A stretch of 54,083 nucleotides of DNA from assembly GCA_017405445.1 (NCBI GenBank), contig JAFRAK010000018.1, forward strand, positions 1-54,083, given 5' to 3'. The position numbers and the translations under genes were made by a program. This document shows positions 9,435 through 18,699 of this stretch, piece by piece. Source of the stretch: Bacilli bacterium. GTDB lineage: Bacteria > Bacillota_I > Bacilli_A > RF39 > UBA660. The notes beneath the pieces were generated by a model. It made no database searches and was not told the origin of the DNA. It was given only the letters and a program-made list of their open reading frames with translations. Positions within the stretch are counted from its first letter, which is position 1; each line of letters starts with the position of its first letter.

Positions 9435-10718
9435 CTATTCTAAAATATCTTCTTTCTTTTCTTTAGGAATCATTTTGACAATACTTCTATTATCAAAAGA
9501 AATACTTTTTAGAAAATTATTCATAGTGGTAAGATTCATCTTTCGAATTAAATCAATACGATTCGGAATAATTTTATGATATTTAATAATATCATCAAAT
9601 AAAACACTTTCTTCTTTATCTACACTATCACCCATTTTTACTTCATTAGCAATCCATACTTTTTTGATTCTTTCAAAAGTATTTTTTGTAATTGAAATAT
9701 GACTTAATTCATATTCTATTTCTTCCAATAATCGATCAACATCTAAAGAAGTAGCCATTAAATAAAAAGTATGATAATCTTCTATCTTTTCCCATTCCAT
9801 ATAAAAATCATTTAATAATTTTTCATTACGAACTCTTTCTCTAAATTCAGAAGATGATCCAAATAAAATTGTCGTAAGCATATAATAATATAGATCTTGT
9901 TCAAAAGAATTAACCTTTAAATTCTTATTTGATATTTTAATACCCATTGCTAGTTTAGGTACTTCTATATTCTCTTTCAATACTTGCTTTTTCTTAACAA
10001 CACTTTCTTCTTCTTTTTCCTCAATGATTTTAGGAACAATTCCAGAAGGAATATCTTTCATTTCTTTTTTTACAATATTATAAGCATTCTCTACATCAAA
10101 ATTTCCTGCAATAAGTAAAAACATATTATTAGGAATATAAAAGGAATTATAACATTTATATAAATCTTCTTTCGTAATACGGTCAATCTCAGAAATAGTT
10201 CCCGCAATATCATATTTTCTAGGAGATTTATGATAAAGATTTTGTTTTAAACACATTTCTAACTTATAATCAGGCATATCCTGATACATATTAATTTCTT
10301 CTCCAATAATTCCTTTTTCTTTTTCAACATTTTCATTGGTAAAATAAGGATTATTAACAAATCGAAGTAAATATTTTAAGTTTTCATTAAACTTCTTTGT
10401 TCCATAACAAATATACTGTGTATAATCATATGAAGTAGAAGCATTAGAATCTGTTCCATTACTAGAAAAGAATGTAAAAGGATCTTCTCCATTTTCTTCT
10501 TCAAACATTTTATGTTCTAAGTAATGAGCAATTCCAAGAGGAGGAGTATATTCTTCACTTCCTAATTTAAACTTCAATATGTCACTACCATATCTAGTAG
10601 CATAACTAATAAAATAATTTTTTTTATCTTCATAAGGAACAAAATAAAGCTCTAATCCATTTTCTAACTCATCATAATAACAAGTTTTATCAATTCCACA
10701 CAACTCAATTTTCTTCAT
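9435..10718 (-). CDS. ymfH: M16 zinc peptidase, YmfH-type (EF-P modification associated)
   Basis: 427 residues. The inverted zinc motif HYLEH (H65, E68, H69) and the downstream EKEKGIIGEEI glutamate make this the catalytic member of an M16 pair. In Bacillus subtilis, ymfF and ymfH (also written yfmF/yfmH) are linked to the 5-aminopentanol modification of elongation factor P, and efp lies 6 kb away here. The start at 10718 follows GAGGGGG and overlaps the 3' end of the inactive partner gene by 14 bp, so translation is likely coupled. The exact substrate is not known. Confidence 0.8.
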   Translation of the reverse strand: MKKIELCGIDKTCYYDELENGLELYFVPYEDKKNYFISYATRYGSDILKFKLGSEEYTPPLGIAHYLEHKMFEEENGEDPFTFFSSNGTDSNASTSYDYTQYICYGTKKFNENLKYLLRFVNNPYFTNENVEKEKGIIGEEINMYQDMPDYKLEMCLKQNLYHKSPRKYDIAGTISEIDRITKEDLYKCYNSFYIPNNMFLLIAGNFDVENAYNIVKKEMKDIPSGIVPKIIEEKEEESVVKKKQVLKENIEVPKLAMGIKISNKNLKVNSFEQDLYYYMLTTILFGSSSEFRERVRNEKLLNDFYMEWEKIEDYHTFYLMATSLDVDRLLEEIEYELSHISITKNTFERIKKVWIANEVKMGDSVDKEESVLFDDIIKYHKIIPNRIDLIRKMNLTTMNNFLKSISFDNRSIVKMIPKEKKEDILE

Positions 10719-11976
10719 TTTTATCCCCCTCAAGTAAAAATACAGTATCTATTTTTATCTTTTTTAAAGCATGAATAATTTCTTTCTTAGATACTTTATT
10801 CATGATTTTTTCTCTTTCTTTATATGTTTCAAATCCTACTATTTCTTCTGATAAATACTCACTAATTAAATTCATAGGAGACTCTTCAATAGAATTTATA
10901 GAATTATTATATAATTCTTTAGCGATTTTAATATCTTTATCTTGAAATTTACCTTTTTTTAATTGATTCAAAACATCAGTAATTTCTTTTAATGTTTTTG
11001 AATAATTTTCTTTATCTATTCCTGCAGAGATTACTATCATTTGATCTAATTTATAATAAGAAGAGAAAATACTATAACAGTAAGAGTACTTTTCTCTAAC
11101 TGTTTTAAATAGTTTAGAATCTACTCCTCCTCCTAAAATAATATTCGCAAGAACCATAGGATAATTTTTTTCATAATCCTTCATCTTAGAAAGAGGACAA
11201 AGAATTCCTAACTTAGATTGATTATTCTCTTCTTTCTCTTTAGCAATTAGTCTTCTCTTTCTTACAGTTTTATTATCTAATTCATATTTCATTTTTTCTT
11301 TTTTTACTTTACGAAAATGAAAATTCTTTTTAACCATTTCAAGCATATCTTTTGGATTAAAATCCCCTACTACAAAAATATCTACATAATCACTATCAAT
11401 CATGTTTAAATAGTATTGATACAAGTTATGTTCATCAATTTTTTCTAAATCTTCTACATATCCAATCATTCGATAGGATACTGGACTATTCTTATCATAA
11501 GCTTCTTTTAATCGTATCATACAATAATCATAAGTATCTTCTTTTAATTCAGATAAGGCAACACGACAATTATTCTTCACAAGAGATAATTTATCTTCTC
11601 TAAAAGAGTTATTACATACATCTGGATGAAATAATATTTCATTTAAGAACTCAAATGCTTTTTCTACATTACCCTCTTCTGTATATCGATCATTTAAGAC
11701 TTGTAGAATAAAACTAGTCATAATATAATTGCCTAATCTCTGAGTATTGTTGTAAACATCTACAGCATACAAGTTTTCTGCTTCAATAATCATATTTCTT
11801 TTAGATGAATACTTACTTGTAGACTGTAGTAAAATATCAGACAAAACATTTCTTTTCGTAATATCTTCTTTTACGATAGGAGTATGAAAAATAATTTTTA
11901 AAGTAATTGTTTTAAACTTTTTAGTTCTTACCATATGTAAATTATAAGAACCTTGATTTTTCTTAATATATTGCAT
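10705..11976 (-). CDS. ymfF: M16 peptidase-like protein, YmfF-type, without zinc motif
   Basis: 423 residues with an M16 fold pattern (paired N- and C-halves, GGGVDSKLFKTVREK and SYCYSIFSSY near residues 285-310). The position that would hold HxxEH reads AENLYAVDVYNNTQRLG, so no zinc is bound. Inactive/active M16 pairs work as heterodimers, and this gene directly precedes and overlaps the active partner. GAGGTGG precedes the ATG. The ymfI partner of B. subtilis is not in the window. Confidence 0.78.
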   Translation of the reverse strand: MQYIKKNQGSYNLHMVRTKKFKTITLKIIFHTPIVKEDITKRNVLSDILLQSTSKYSSKRNMIIEAENLYAVDVYNNTQRLGNYIMTSFILQVLNDRYTEEGNVEKAFEFLNEILFHPDVCNNSFREDKLSLVKNNCRVALSELKEDTYDYCMIRLKEAYDKNSPVSYRMIGYVEDLEKIDEHNLYQYYLNMIDSDYVDIFVVGDFNPKDMLEMVKKNFHFRKVKKEKMKYELDNKTVRKRRLIAKEKEENNQSKLGILCPLSKMKDYEKNYPMVLANIILGGGVDSKLFKTVREKYSYCYSIFSSYYKLDQMIVISAGIDKENYSKTLKEITDVLNQLKKGKFQDKDIKIAKELYNNSINSIEESPMNLISEYLSEEIVGFETYKEREKIMNKVSKKEIIHALKKIKIDTVFLLEGDKNEEN

Positions 11977-12006
11977 CTTTCCACCTCGTACTAATAATAG
12001 TATATC

Positions 12007-12708
12007 CTAAATAATAGATTCTAAAGCAATTTCTATCATTTTATTAAAGGAATTTTGTCTTTCTTCAGAAGATGTTTCTGCATGAGTTATTAAATTATCA
12101 GATACAGTAAGAATAGCAGAAGCTTTTTTATTTAGTTTTCTAGCATTACTAAATAAAGCAAAAGTCTCCATTTCTGTAGCATAACAATTATATTCATCTC
12201 TTAATTTAGGAATATCTGCTTGATTATAAAAAACATCTGTACAGAATACATTTCCTTGATGAACAGAAATATTAAGTTTAGAAGCAGCATCTTCTATTTT
12301 GTGATTAAGAATAGAATTACTAGATAATACTTTATCTTCTTCTCCAGTTAATTCATATAAATAATTGGATACTGAATAGCTCTTATCAACAACAAGAACT
12401 TCATATAAATCCAAGTCTTCTTTAAATGCTCCACAACTTCCAACTCTTATAATTTCATCAACATCATAAAAATTAAATAATTCATAAGAATAAATTCCCA
12501 TACTTGGATTACCCATTCCAGATGCAAAAACAGTTACTTCTTTACCTTTATAAGTACCTGTATAAGCAAGCATTCCTCTTACTTCATTAACACAACGAGG
12601 ATTTTCTAAAAACTTTTCAGCAATCATTTTAGCACGTAATGGATCTCCCGGCATTAAAACAGTTTTCGCAATATCTTCTTTTTTACTACTAATATGTGGT
12701 GTAGCCAT
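12007..12708 (-). CDS. deoD: purine-nucleoside phosphorylase, DeoD type
   Basis: 233 residues, the standard length, counted from the ATG at 12708 (AAGAAGG upstream). Recognisable segments are TPHISSKKEDIAKTVLMPGDPLRAK (in part), ASGMGNPSMGIYSYELF, IRVGSCGAF and TVSDNLITHAETSSEER, covering the phosphate and nucleoside sites of the hexameric trimeric-dimer family. It splits purine (deoxy)nucleosides with phosphate for salvage. It lies after the ftsK terminator and before the M16 pair. Calling is secure; the longer reading frame start at 12765 is not needed. Confidence 0.93.
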   Translation of the reverse strand: MATPHISSKKEDIAKTVLMPGDPLRAKMIAEKFLENPRCVNEVRGMLAYTGTYKGKEVTVFASGMGNPSMGIYSYELFNFYDVDEIIRVGSCGAFKEDLDLYEVLVVDKSYSVSNYLYELTGEEDKVLSSNSILNHKIEDAASKLNISVHQGNVFCTDVFYNQADIPKLRDEYNCYATEMETFALFSNARKLNKKASAILTVSDNLITHAETSSEERQNSFNKMIEIALESII

Positions 12709-12763
12709 ATAAACATACCTTCTTTCTAAATCAATTATAGCAAGCAAACAAGACTCTTTCAAC

Positions 12764-12786
12764 AAAAAAGAAGAGTATTACTCTTC
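12764..12786 (-). terminator. rho-independent terminator of ftsK
   Basis: GAAGAG-TAATA-CTCTTC (12770-12786) overlaps the ftsK stop codon and is followed on the minus strand by TTTTTTG. Confidence 0.75.
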
Positions 12787-15039
12787 ATTTTTTTCATCAT
12801 ATTGATATAAGACTTCTCTTGGTTTAGAGTTTCCAGTAGCTGGACCAATAATACCATCTTCTTCTAGTTGATCAATTAAAGTAGCTGCTCGATTATAACC
12901 AATCTTAAATTTTCTTTGTAAAAGTGAAGCAGAAGCTTTTTGTGATTTAATAACAAAGTCTTTTACTTCATCATATAAATTATTTTCATTAGTATCAACT
13001 GGTTCCATATCAAGGTTATTATTTGATTCATCTTTTACTTCTTCTAACTTCATAAAATTATCACTATATTGAGCTTCTTGTTGTGACTTCGTAAAGTTAA
13101 TAATTCTTTCAATTTCTTCATCTGTAATGAAAGATCCTTGAATTCGAGTAGGAGCATTTTGTCCTATTGGTAAATACAACATATCTCCTTTTCCTAATAA
13201 CTTCTCAGCACCAGTCTGATCAAGGATAGTACGTGAATCAATTCCAGATCCTACAGCAAATGCAATACGAGAAGGAATATTAGCTTTAATTAAACCAGTA
13301 ACTACTTCTGTAGATGGTCTTTGAGTCGCAACAATCAAATGAATACCTGCTGCTCTTGCTTTTTGTGTAATTCTTAGAATAGAATCTTCTACTTCTTTTG
13401 CAGCTACAACCATCAAATCAGACAACTCATCAATTACAATAACAATATATGGCATTTTTTCTAATGGATCTTCTTGATGAGTCTTATTATATTTTTCAAC
13501 ATATTCATTATATCCTTCAATTTTTTTCGTACCACTGGCACTAAACTTCAAATATCTTTGTTCCATTTCATTAACCATTTTTTGAAGTAATATAGATGCT
13601 TTCTTTGGTTCAATAACAACAGGACACATCAAATGTGGAATACCATTATAAACAGATAATTCTACCATCTTTGGATCTACCATCGCAAGTTTTACCTCAT
13701 CTGGTCTTGCCCTCATCAAAATAGAACAAATGATTCCATTAACACAAACAGACTTACCAGAACCAGTAGTACCAGCAATAAGTAAATGTGGCATTTTATT
13801 AATTTCACAAGTACCGATTTCTCCCATAATTGATTTACCCAGAGGAACCATTAATTTCTTATCTGGTTCTTGAAGCATAGCTTTACTTGCCATAATCTCA
13901 AAGAAACTAACTGAAGATGGAGAATCATTTGCAAATTCTATTCCAACAGTATTTTTACCTGGAATAGGAGCTTCAATTCTTACATCTTTTTTAGATAAAG
14001 CTAATGCAATTTCTCTACTTAAAGTGGTAATTTTATTTACTCTTGTTCCAGTTGCAATCTCCAGTTCATATTGAGCAACAGTTGGTCCAACATGTACTTC
14101 TACAACTTTAGCAAATACACCAAAACTCTTTAATACTTCTTCTAGTTTTCCAATATTAGCTTCTATTTGAGCATTATCCATACCTTTATTTTTACCCTTT
14201 GGTTTATCTAATAAATCAAGAGGAGGTAATTGATAACTTGGATTTACATAATTCTTAGGTTTAGATTCCTCAGTTTTTTCAGATACCACTTCATTAGCAG
14301 GTATCTTTTTAAGCTCATCAACACTCTTAATCGTTAATTTTTCAGATTCTTCTATTTCATTACCATTACTAATCTTAACCTTTTTACTTTCAGGCTCAAT
14401 CGTATTATGTTCTTCTTTTTTCTCTTCTCTTTCTTCTTTATTCTTTTCATGAAGTTCTTTTGCTTCTTCAAAACGATCTCTAATATAATCACTTATAGAA
14501 AATCCAGTAAACAACAAGAATCCTCCTGCCATAAATGTAACAGAAATAATCTTCATACCAGTATCAGAGAATAGCTTAGAGAAAATTAAAGCAAATAACC
14601 CTCCAATAAATCCTCCTCCTACACTAGTAGTATCACTAATAGTACCAGTAGCCATTAAAGTATTAAATGCTTTTGTTAATTCATTAATTGTCTCTTTAAA
14701 AATAACACTTGCAGAAGCATCATTTAATTCTATAAATTCCCAATGCATAAAAGAAAGTACTCCAATAATAAATAAGTATAAACCTAAAAATTTATTAGAA
14801 AAAACATCTGGAAATTCTCCTTTAATAAAAGTATAAGCTCCTATAATAAATAAAACACCAAGTAAAACCATATAAGCAGATCCTGACATAAATAAAGAAA
14901 ATGATGCGATAAATTTACCAACTGGACCTAGTTTTCCTATACCTACTATTGCAATTAATAAAAACGCAATAGCATATACTTCTTTCTTTATCTCAAAAGA
15001 ACTACTACTTGTTGTTTTTCTTCTCTTTCTTTTTGCCAT
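12778..15039 (-). CDS. ftsK: DNA translocase FtsK/SpoIIIE
   Basis: 753 residues. An N-terminal block with four membrane helices (about residues 20-185) is followed by an acidic, low-complexity linker (about 190-285). The motor contains Walker A GTTGSGKS and Walker B IVIVIDELSDL. The C-terminal gamma winged helix (KASASLLQRKFKIGYNRAATLIDQ-type, last ~65 residues) reads KOPS/SRS-like DNA signs. It pumps chromosome ends away from the division septum. The start has TAGGTGA 5 nt upstream. This is a housekeeping FtsK, not the EssC motor of a type VII system. Confidence 0.95.
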   Translation of the reverse strand: MAKRKRRKTTSSSSFEIKKEVYAIAFLLIAIVGIGKLGPVGKFIASFSLFMSGSAYMVLLGVLFIIGAYTFIKGEFPDVFSNKFLGLYLFIIGVLSFMHWEFIELNDASASVIFKETINELTKAFNTLMATGTISDTTSVGGGFIGGLFALIFSKLFSDTGMKIISVTFMAGGFLLFTGFSISDYIRDRFEEAKELHEKNKEEREEKKEEHNTIEPESKKVKISNGNEIEESEKLTIKSVDELKKIPANEVVSEKTEESKPKNYVNPSYQLPPLDLLDKPKGKNKGMDNAQIEANIGKLEEVLKSFGVFAKVVEVHVGPTVAQYELEIATGTRVNKITTLSREIALALSKKDVRIEAPIPGKNTVGIEFANDSPSSVSFFEIMASKAMLQEPDKKLMVPLGKSIMGEIGTCEINKMPHLLIAGTTGSGKSVCVNGIICSILMRARPDEVKLAMVDPKMVELSVYNGIPHLMCPVVIEPKKASILLQKMVNEMEQRYLKFSASGTKKIEGYNEYVEKYNKTHQEDPLEKMPYIVIVIDELSDLMVVAAKEVEDSILRITQKARAAGIHLIVATQRPSTEVVTGLIKANIPSRIAFAVGSGIDSRTILDQTGAEKLLGKGDMLYLPIGQNAPTRIQGSFITDEEIERIINFTKSQQEAQYSDNFMKLEEVKDESNNNLDMEPVDTNENNLYDEVKDFVIKSQKASASLLQRKFKIGYNRAATLIDQLEEDGIIGPATGNSKPREVLYQYDEKNEE

Positions 15040-15129
15040 ATAATCACCTAATCCTACAAATATATTATACTACATAAACTATTAGAAACACTAGAAAAAA
15101 GCATTAATTTGACATGAAGTGTAAAATAA

Positions 15130-15155
15130 AAAAATAGTTTTAAAACTATTTTTCC
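15130..15155 (-). terminator. rho-independent terminator after the E2-like gene
   Basis: AAAATAGTTT/AAACTATTTT palindrome overlapping the stop codon, followed on the minus strand by TTTTTTTATTTT. Confidence 0.7.
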
Positions 15156-15988
15156 ATTTCGACTACTTTAGAAAAATCCTCTTCTAATAATTCAGGATGT
15201 TGTGCAATATATTCTGCTAATTGAATAGATCTAGCAAAATAGAATCCATCTGCAATTCTCTCATCTAATGTTAATTGTAAATCAACCATCTTTCTACCTT
15301 TTTCTTCTCGAATAGTACCAATTGTTAATACAATAGAATTTGTTCCATATTCATTTAAATGATGATAACAAGAATTGGTTTGAATACTACCTAAGTTACT
15401 AACTAAAATAGTAGCATAATTAGTATCGCCTTCTGTTAATGCCTTAGGATTAATACCATGATTATCTAAGAAGAATACTATTTTTACAACAATAGATAGT
15501 AACCATTTTGGTAAAGAACAAAATGCTTTTAAAACACCATCCATATCATTAGTACCTTCTTTTCTAACTTTGAAAATATCAACAGCCATCTTGTGACAAA
15601 AAGTATTAATATTATCATTTTCAAGTGCATCAACACAAACGATTCTTTCTTCTCCACTATCACTCATTTTATCCTTTGCAATAAAAGCAAAATTTACATT
15701 TTTTTTCTGATATAATCTTTTGTTTTTTACAAATCGATTCAAAGCTTTCCTACTATAAACAGTCTTAGCAAAACAACAAACTAATCCATGAAAGAAAGTC
15801 ATTTTATAATCTAAGTCATGTTTATTTTTTTCTTCAATATAATTGATTAGATTTGTAACATCAATATCTACCTTACTAGACACTTCTGCATCACATCTTT
15901 TAGGCATAATAAAAGGTACAATTGCTTGAATAGCATCTTTTGGCTGTATCCAATCTGCATCTTTTCTTTTTTTTGTAAATAAACCCAT
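15146..15988 (-). CDS. 2-oxoacid dehydrogenase E2/CAT-fold acyltransferase-like protein lacking the catalytic histidine
   Basis: 280 residues with the trimer-forming CAT fold of dihydrolipoyl acyltransferases (KVDIDVTNLINYIEE, FHGLVCCFAKTV, NYATILVSNLGSIQTNSCYHHL, GTIREEK). The active-site motif DHRxxDG reads DERIADG here, so the general-base histidine is replaced by glutamate. There is no lipoyl or peripheral-subunit-binding domain. It starts 1 bp after the glycosyltransferase gene stop, so the two are co-translated, which suggests a role in lipid or glycolipid metabolism rather than in a pyruvate dehydrogenase. Function is not known. Confidence 0.65.
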   Translation of the reverse strand: MGLFTKKRKDADWIQPKDAIQAIVPFIMPKRCDAEVSSKVDIDVTNLINYIEEKNKHDLDYKMTFFHGLVCCFAKTVYSRKALNRFVKNKRLYQKKNVNFAFIAKDKMSDSGEERIVCVDALENDNINTFCHKMAVDIFKVRKEGTNDMDGVLKAFCSLPKWLLSIVVKIVFFLDNHGINPKALTEGDTNYATILVSNLGSIQTNSCYHHLNEYGTNSIVLTIGTIREEKGRKMVDLQLTLDERIADGFYFARSIQLAEYIAQHPELLEEDFSKVVEMEK

Positions 15989-15989
15989 A

Positions 15990-17150
15990 TTACTTCTCTC
16001 TTTCTATTAAGTCTATATAAGAATGATAAATATTTTTTACTTCATCATCCCAATTTTTATATAATTCTAAATAAGCATTTTCACATACTTTATTATAAGA
16101 TTCTTGGTCTTGAAAAATATCATCAATTTTTTTAGCATACATAGTAACATCATTTTCTGATAAATATCCATTATGATTATCTATGATATTACAAGCAGTA
16201 GCAGCATCTTTTAAAAACAAACATGGAGTCTTTTGAGATGCAGCTTCTATTTGTACAATAGAAGATGCATCATACAATGATGGAAATAAAAACAAATCAC
16301 TTCTAGCATAATAATCAGCAAGATATTCTCTATCAGTAATTCTACCACACAAAATTATTTTTTCCTCTAAGTGAGCTTCTTTAATCTTATGCTTCAACTG
16401 TTCTTCATCTTGACCTTCTCCTACAAATAACATTTTATAAGAAATTTTTACTTGTTTTAAAGCATCTACAATAAAAAATATATTTTTTAATTTATTCAAT
16501 CTTCCAACAAACAAAAATACTTTTTCATCTTTAATATCATAGAGCAGATTAATTCTTTCACAACTTTTTTGAACATCTTTTACTGGTAACATTTCCGTAG
16601 CATTGTTCATTACAAGAGGTTTTTTAGAATAGTGATATTCTTCATGAAAAATTCTTGCAACTTCAGAATTAACTGCCCAACATACATCACATTGTTCATA
16701 AACATGAATAACCGTTTTTAAGAGTTGATCTGTTAACCGATTAGATTTTGTAGCACGATATATATCTTGCCTATATTGACTATGCATTGTGCCAACGATT
16801 GGTATATGATGCTCTTTAGCATACTCTACTCCAATTCTTCCAAGTGTTGCCGGAGAATGAATATGAACTATATCTAAATGACAAGAATCCAATATTTTAT
16901 GAAACTTTATATCAATTTTAGGAACAGGTAAAGAGTAATCTATTAAAGGAACCTCTAAAGAACTACATCGAATAACCTGATATGGTAATTTTGAATCGTC
17001 AAACTTTTTATGAGGTATTTTAGGTGCAAATACATAAACATTAGCAAATTTACATAATCTTTTTGCAGTATTATCAACGACCATTACTACTCCATCTATC
17101 ATAGGATAAAAAGTATCAATAAATAAACCTATTGAAATCTTCTTTTGCAT
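15990..17150 (-). CDS. glycosyltransferase family 4, glycolipid-synthase type
   Basis: 386 residues, two Rossmann-like halves. N-terminal IGLFIDTFYPMIDGVVMVV and IVHIHSPATLGRIG are typical of GT4 enzymes that make mono- and diglucosyl-diacylglycerol. The donor site shows FVGRLNKLKN and the E-x7-E motif lies in SSIVQIEAASQKTP, where the second glutamate aligns with the retaining-GT4 pattern. It probably acts at the inner membrane face to build glycolipids. TAGGTGATG precedes the start. It pairs with the E2-like gene 1 bp downstream. Confidence 0.75.
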   Translation of the reverse strand: MQKKISIGLFIDTFYPMIDGVVMVVDNTAKRLCKFANVYVFAPKIPHKKFDDSKLPYQVIRCSSLEVPLIDYSLPVPKIDIKFHKILDSCHLDIVHIHSPATLGRIGVEYAKEHHIPIVGTMHSQYRQDIYRATKSNRLTDQLLKTVIHVYEQCDVCWAVNSEVARIFHEEYHYSKKPLVMNNATEMLPVKDVQKSCERINLLYDIKDEKVFLFVGRLNKLKNIFFIVDALKQVKISYKMLFVGEGQDEEQLKHKIKEAHLEEKIILCGRITDREYLADYYARSDLFLFPSLYDASSIVQIEAASQKTPCLFLKDAATACNIIDNHNGYLSENDVTMYAKKIDDIFQDQESYNKVCENAYLELYKNWDDEVKNIYHSYIDLIEREK

Positions 17151-17182
17151 ATCATCACCTAATATAATTATTCTATCATTTT

Positions 17183-17213
17183 TTTAATAAAAAAAAAAGA
17201 GCATTAAGCTCTT
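17183..17213 (-). terminator. rho-independent terminator of efp
   Basis: AAGAGC-TTAAT-GCTCTT (17197-17213) followed on the minus strand by ten T residues. It overlaps the last efp codons. Confidence 0.85.
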
Positions 17214-17761
17214 GATACATATTTACCATCAGCAGTAGAAACAATAATTGTTTCTCCTTCTTCAATAAATAATGGAACTCTTACCATTAATCCAGTTTCA
17301 CATTCTGCATCTTTCAAAGCATTAGTAGTCGTATTACCTTTAACAGCTGGTTCTGTATGAGTAACTACTAATTCAACTTTATCTGGTAAATCAATTCCTA
17401 AGATTTCTCCTTCATAACTAGTAATATACACTTCTAAATTTTCTTTTAATAATTTAGCTTGAGTACCAATCTTAGAAGCAGGAATCTCTAATTGCTCATA
17501 ATTATCCATATTCATAAAATAGAAAATATCATTCATATTATATAAATATTGCATTTGTTGTTTTTCAATACGAGCAGTAGCAACTTTTACACCAGCATTA
17601 AATGTTTGTTCAAAAATTGCTCCAGTTCTTAAATTTTTTAATTTAGCTTTAACAATAGCAGCACCTTTACCAGGTTTAACATGTTGAGTTTCCATTACTA
17701 CATAAATATTTCCTTCATATTCAATAGTAATTCCATTTTTTAAATCATTAGTACTAATCAT
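17204..17761 (-). CDS. efp: translation elongation factor P
   Basis: 185 residues counted from ATG 17761, the exact length of bacterial EF-P. The KOW-like first domain carries K32 in HVKPGKGAA, the residue that is 5-aminopentanolated in B. subtilis. OB domains II and III follow, ending GLMVRVPLFIEEGETI. It relieves ribosome stalling at polyproline. GAGGAGTG lies upstream; a GTG at 17770 sits in the ribosome site and is rejected. The presence of a ymfF/ymfH pair nearby agrees with a lysine-type EF-P modified in the Bacillus way. Confidence 0.95.
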   Translation of the reverse strand: MISTNDLKNGITIEYEGNIYVVMETQHVKPGKGAAIVKAKLKNLRTGAIFEQTFNAGVKVATARIEKQQMQYLYNMNDIFYFMNMDNYEQLEIPASKIGTQAKLLKENLEVYITSYEGEILGIDLPDKVELVVTHTEPAVKGNTTTNALKDAECETGLMVRVPLFIEEGETIIVSTADGKYVSRA

Positions 17762-17782
17762 TTTATTCACTCCTCAAAAACT

Positions 17783-17807
17783 AAAAAATAAGTATGAAAC
17801 TTATTTT
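17783..17807 (-). terminator. rho-independent terminator between rpmG and efp
   Basis: AAATAAGT / ACTTATTT pair around ATGAA (17786-17806), then TTTTTTAG on the minus strand. It overlaps the rpmG stop, so efp may be reached by partial read-through. Confidence 0.6.
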
Positions 17808-17970
17808 ATTTCTTTTCTTTATGTACTGTGTGTTTTTTACATCTAGGACAGTATTTATTCATTTCAAGACGGTCTGTTGTATTTTTAACATTTTTTTGTT
17901 CTCTATAATTTTCTTCTTTACATTCACTACATACTAGAGTTTTATATTGTCTATTTCCTACTTTAGCCAT
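17806..17970 (-). CDS. rpmG: 50S ribosomal protein L33
   Basis: 54 residues starting [17 protein letters not shown] and ending [16 protein letters not shown]. The two CxxC pairs (residues 14-17 and 42-45) show the zinc-binding C+ form of L33. AAGGAGGG lies 8 nt before the ATG. It is too short for many gene callers. A promoter is visible just upstream (18000-18027), so this gene and efp are likely read together. Confidence 0.93.
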   Translation of the reverse strand: MAKVGNRQYKTLVCSECKEENYREQKNVKNTTDRLEMNKYCPRCKKHTVHKEKK

Positions 17971-17999
17971 TTCTAATCCCTCCTTACACGTCTAATGGT

Positions 18000-18027
18000 A
18001 TTATATCAAATAATTTTGATTTTGCAA
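18000..18027 (-). promoter_or_regulatory. sigma-A type promoter of rpmG
   Basis: On the minus strand TTGCAA (18027-18022) is followed after 16 nt by TATAAT (18005-18000), 30 nt before the rpmG start. Confidence 0.6.
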
Positions 18028-18053
18028 AAGAATTTTATATTAAAATCATGAAA

Positions 18054-18293
18054 TTATCGTGTTTTTGCATTAGAATCTAATTCACTATTATCATCATTTA
18101 TTTGTTCTAAATAATCTTCAACAGTAATTATAGAATCTAATTCATATTGTTCTGAATCGAATACACTCTCTACAGAAGTATTATCTGTTGTTGGTAATGA
18201 TTCTTTTTCAATTTTACTATTATAGCATGAAACTACAGTACATGATAATGCAAGTGCAACAATAGTTGGCCAAAAAAACTGATAATTTTTCAT
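18054..18293 (-). CDS. small predicted lipoprotein
   Basis: 79 residues. A short hydrophobic signal (about residues 6-22) ends in VVSC, a plausible lipobox with the lipid-modified cysteine at position 23. The rest is acidic and Ser/Asp/Glu-rich (SVESVFDSEQYELDS), with no domain I recognise. AAGGGGGA lies 7 nt before the start. It lies between the DUF4176 gene and rpmG. Function unknown. Confidence 0.6.
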   Translation of the reverse strand: MKNYQFFWPTIVALALSCTVVSCYNSKIEKESLPTTDNTSVESVFDSEQYELDSIITVEDYLEQINDDNSELDSNAKTR

Positions 18294-18345
18294 AATAATC
18301 CCCCTTTAAGACGAGTATAGTATAACACAAATCTTATTTTTTTTC

Positions 18346-18373
18346 AAGAAAAAAGGAGATATTACTCTCCTTT
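18346..18373 (-). terminator. rho-independent terminator of the type VII-associated gene group
   Basis: AAAGGAG / CTCCTTT (18352-18358 / 18367-18373) followed on the minus strand by TTTTTTC. It overlaps the DUF4176 stop codon. Confidence 0.7.
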
Positions 18374-18688
18374 ATTCTCAGTTTCTGCAATTGTCTTCTT
18401 GTATTCTTCTCTAAAAGTTTCACAAACTTCTTTCAAAGTAGTATTTAATTGATTAAATTCATCATCTTCAAGACCAACGTGAATAATTTCTTCAATTTGA
18501 TCATGATTAAAACCAATTCCTACTTTACTATCGATAACTCCTTCTGGAAAAGCACAACCTCCATAATCATACATTTCTTTATGTTGATCATTACCAGTAG
18601 GGAAAATCAAATAAGACATAATCATAACATTTTTGACTCCATTTTTCAAACGAACAACAGAACCAATTGGTAAAAATTTTTCTTTCAT
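18362..18688 (-). CDS. DUF4176 protein, type VII secretion-associated
   Basis: 108 residues counted from ATG 18688 (GGAGG 5 nt upstream). FLPIGSVVRLKNGVKNVMIMSYL at the start and YDYGGCAFPEGVI in the middle are the DUF4176 pattern, a small beta-rich protein found in type VII secretion (Esx/LXG) loci of Firmicutes. The C-terminal 40 residues form an acidic helix. It follows the 1450-residue repeat protein by a few bases, so both are one operon. It may act as an adaptor or chaperone of the large protein; this is inferred from context. Confidence 0.7.
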   Translation of the reverse strand: MKEKFLPIGSVVRLKNGVKNVMIMSYLIFPTGNDQHKEMYDYGGCAFPEGVIDSKVGIGFNHDQIEEIIHVGLEDDEFNQLNTTLKEVCETFREEYKKTIAETENKGE

Positions 18689-18699
18689 ATTAACCTCCA

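Noticed and set aside
12778..15039. FtsK as part of the type VII locus (EssC-like)
   Set aside because: It has the four-helix N-terminus and gamma domain of the chromosomal translocase and lies away from the Esx-like operon.
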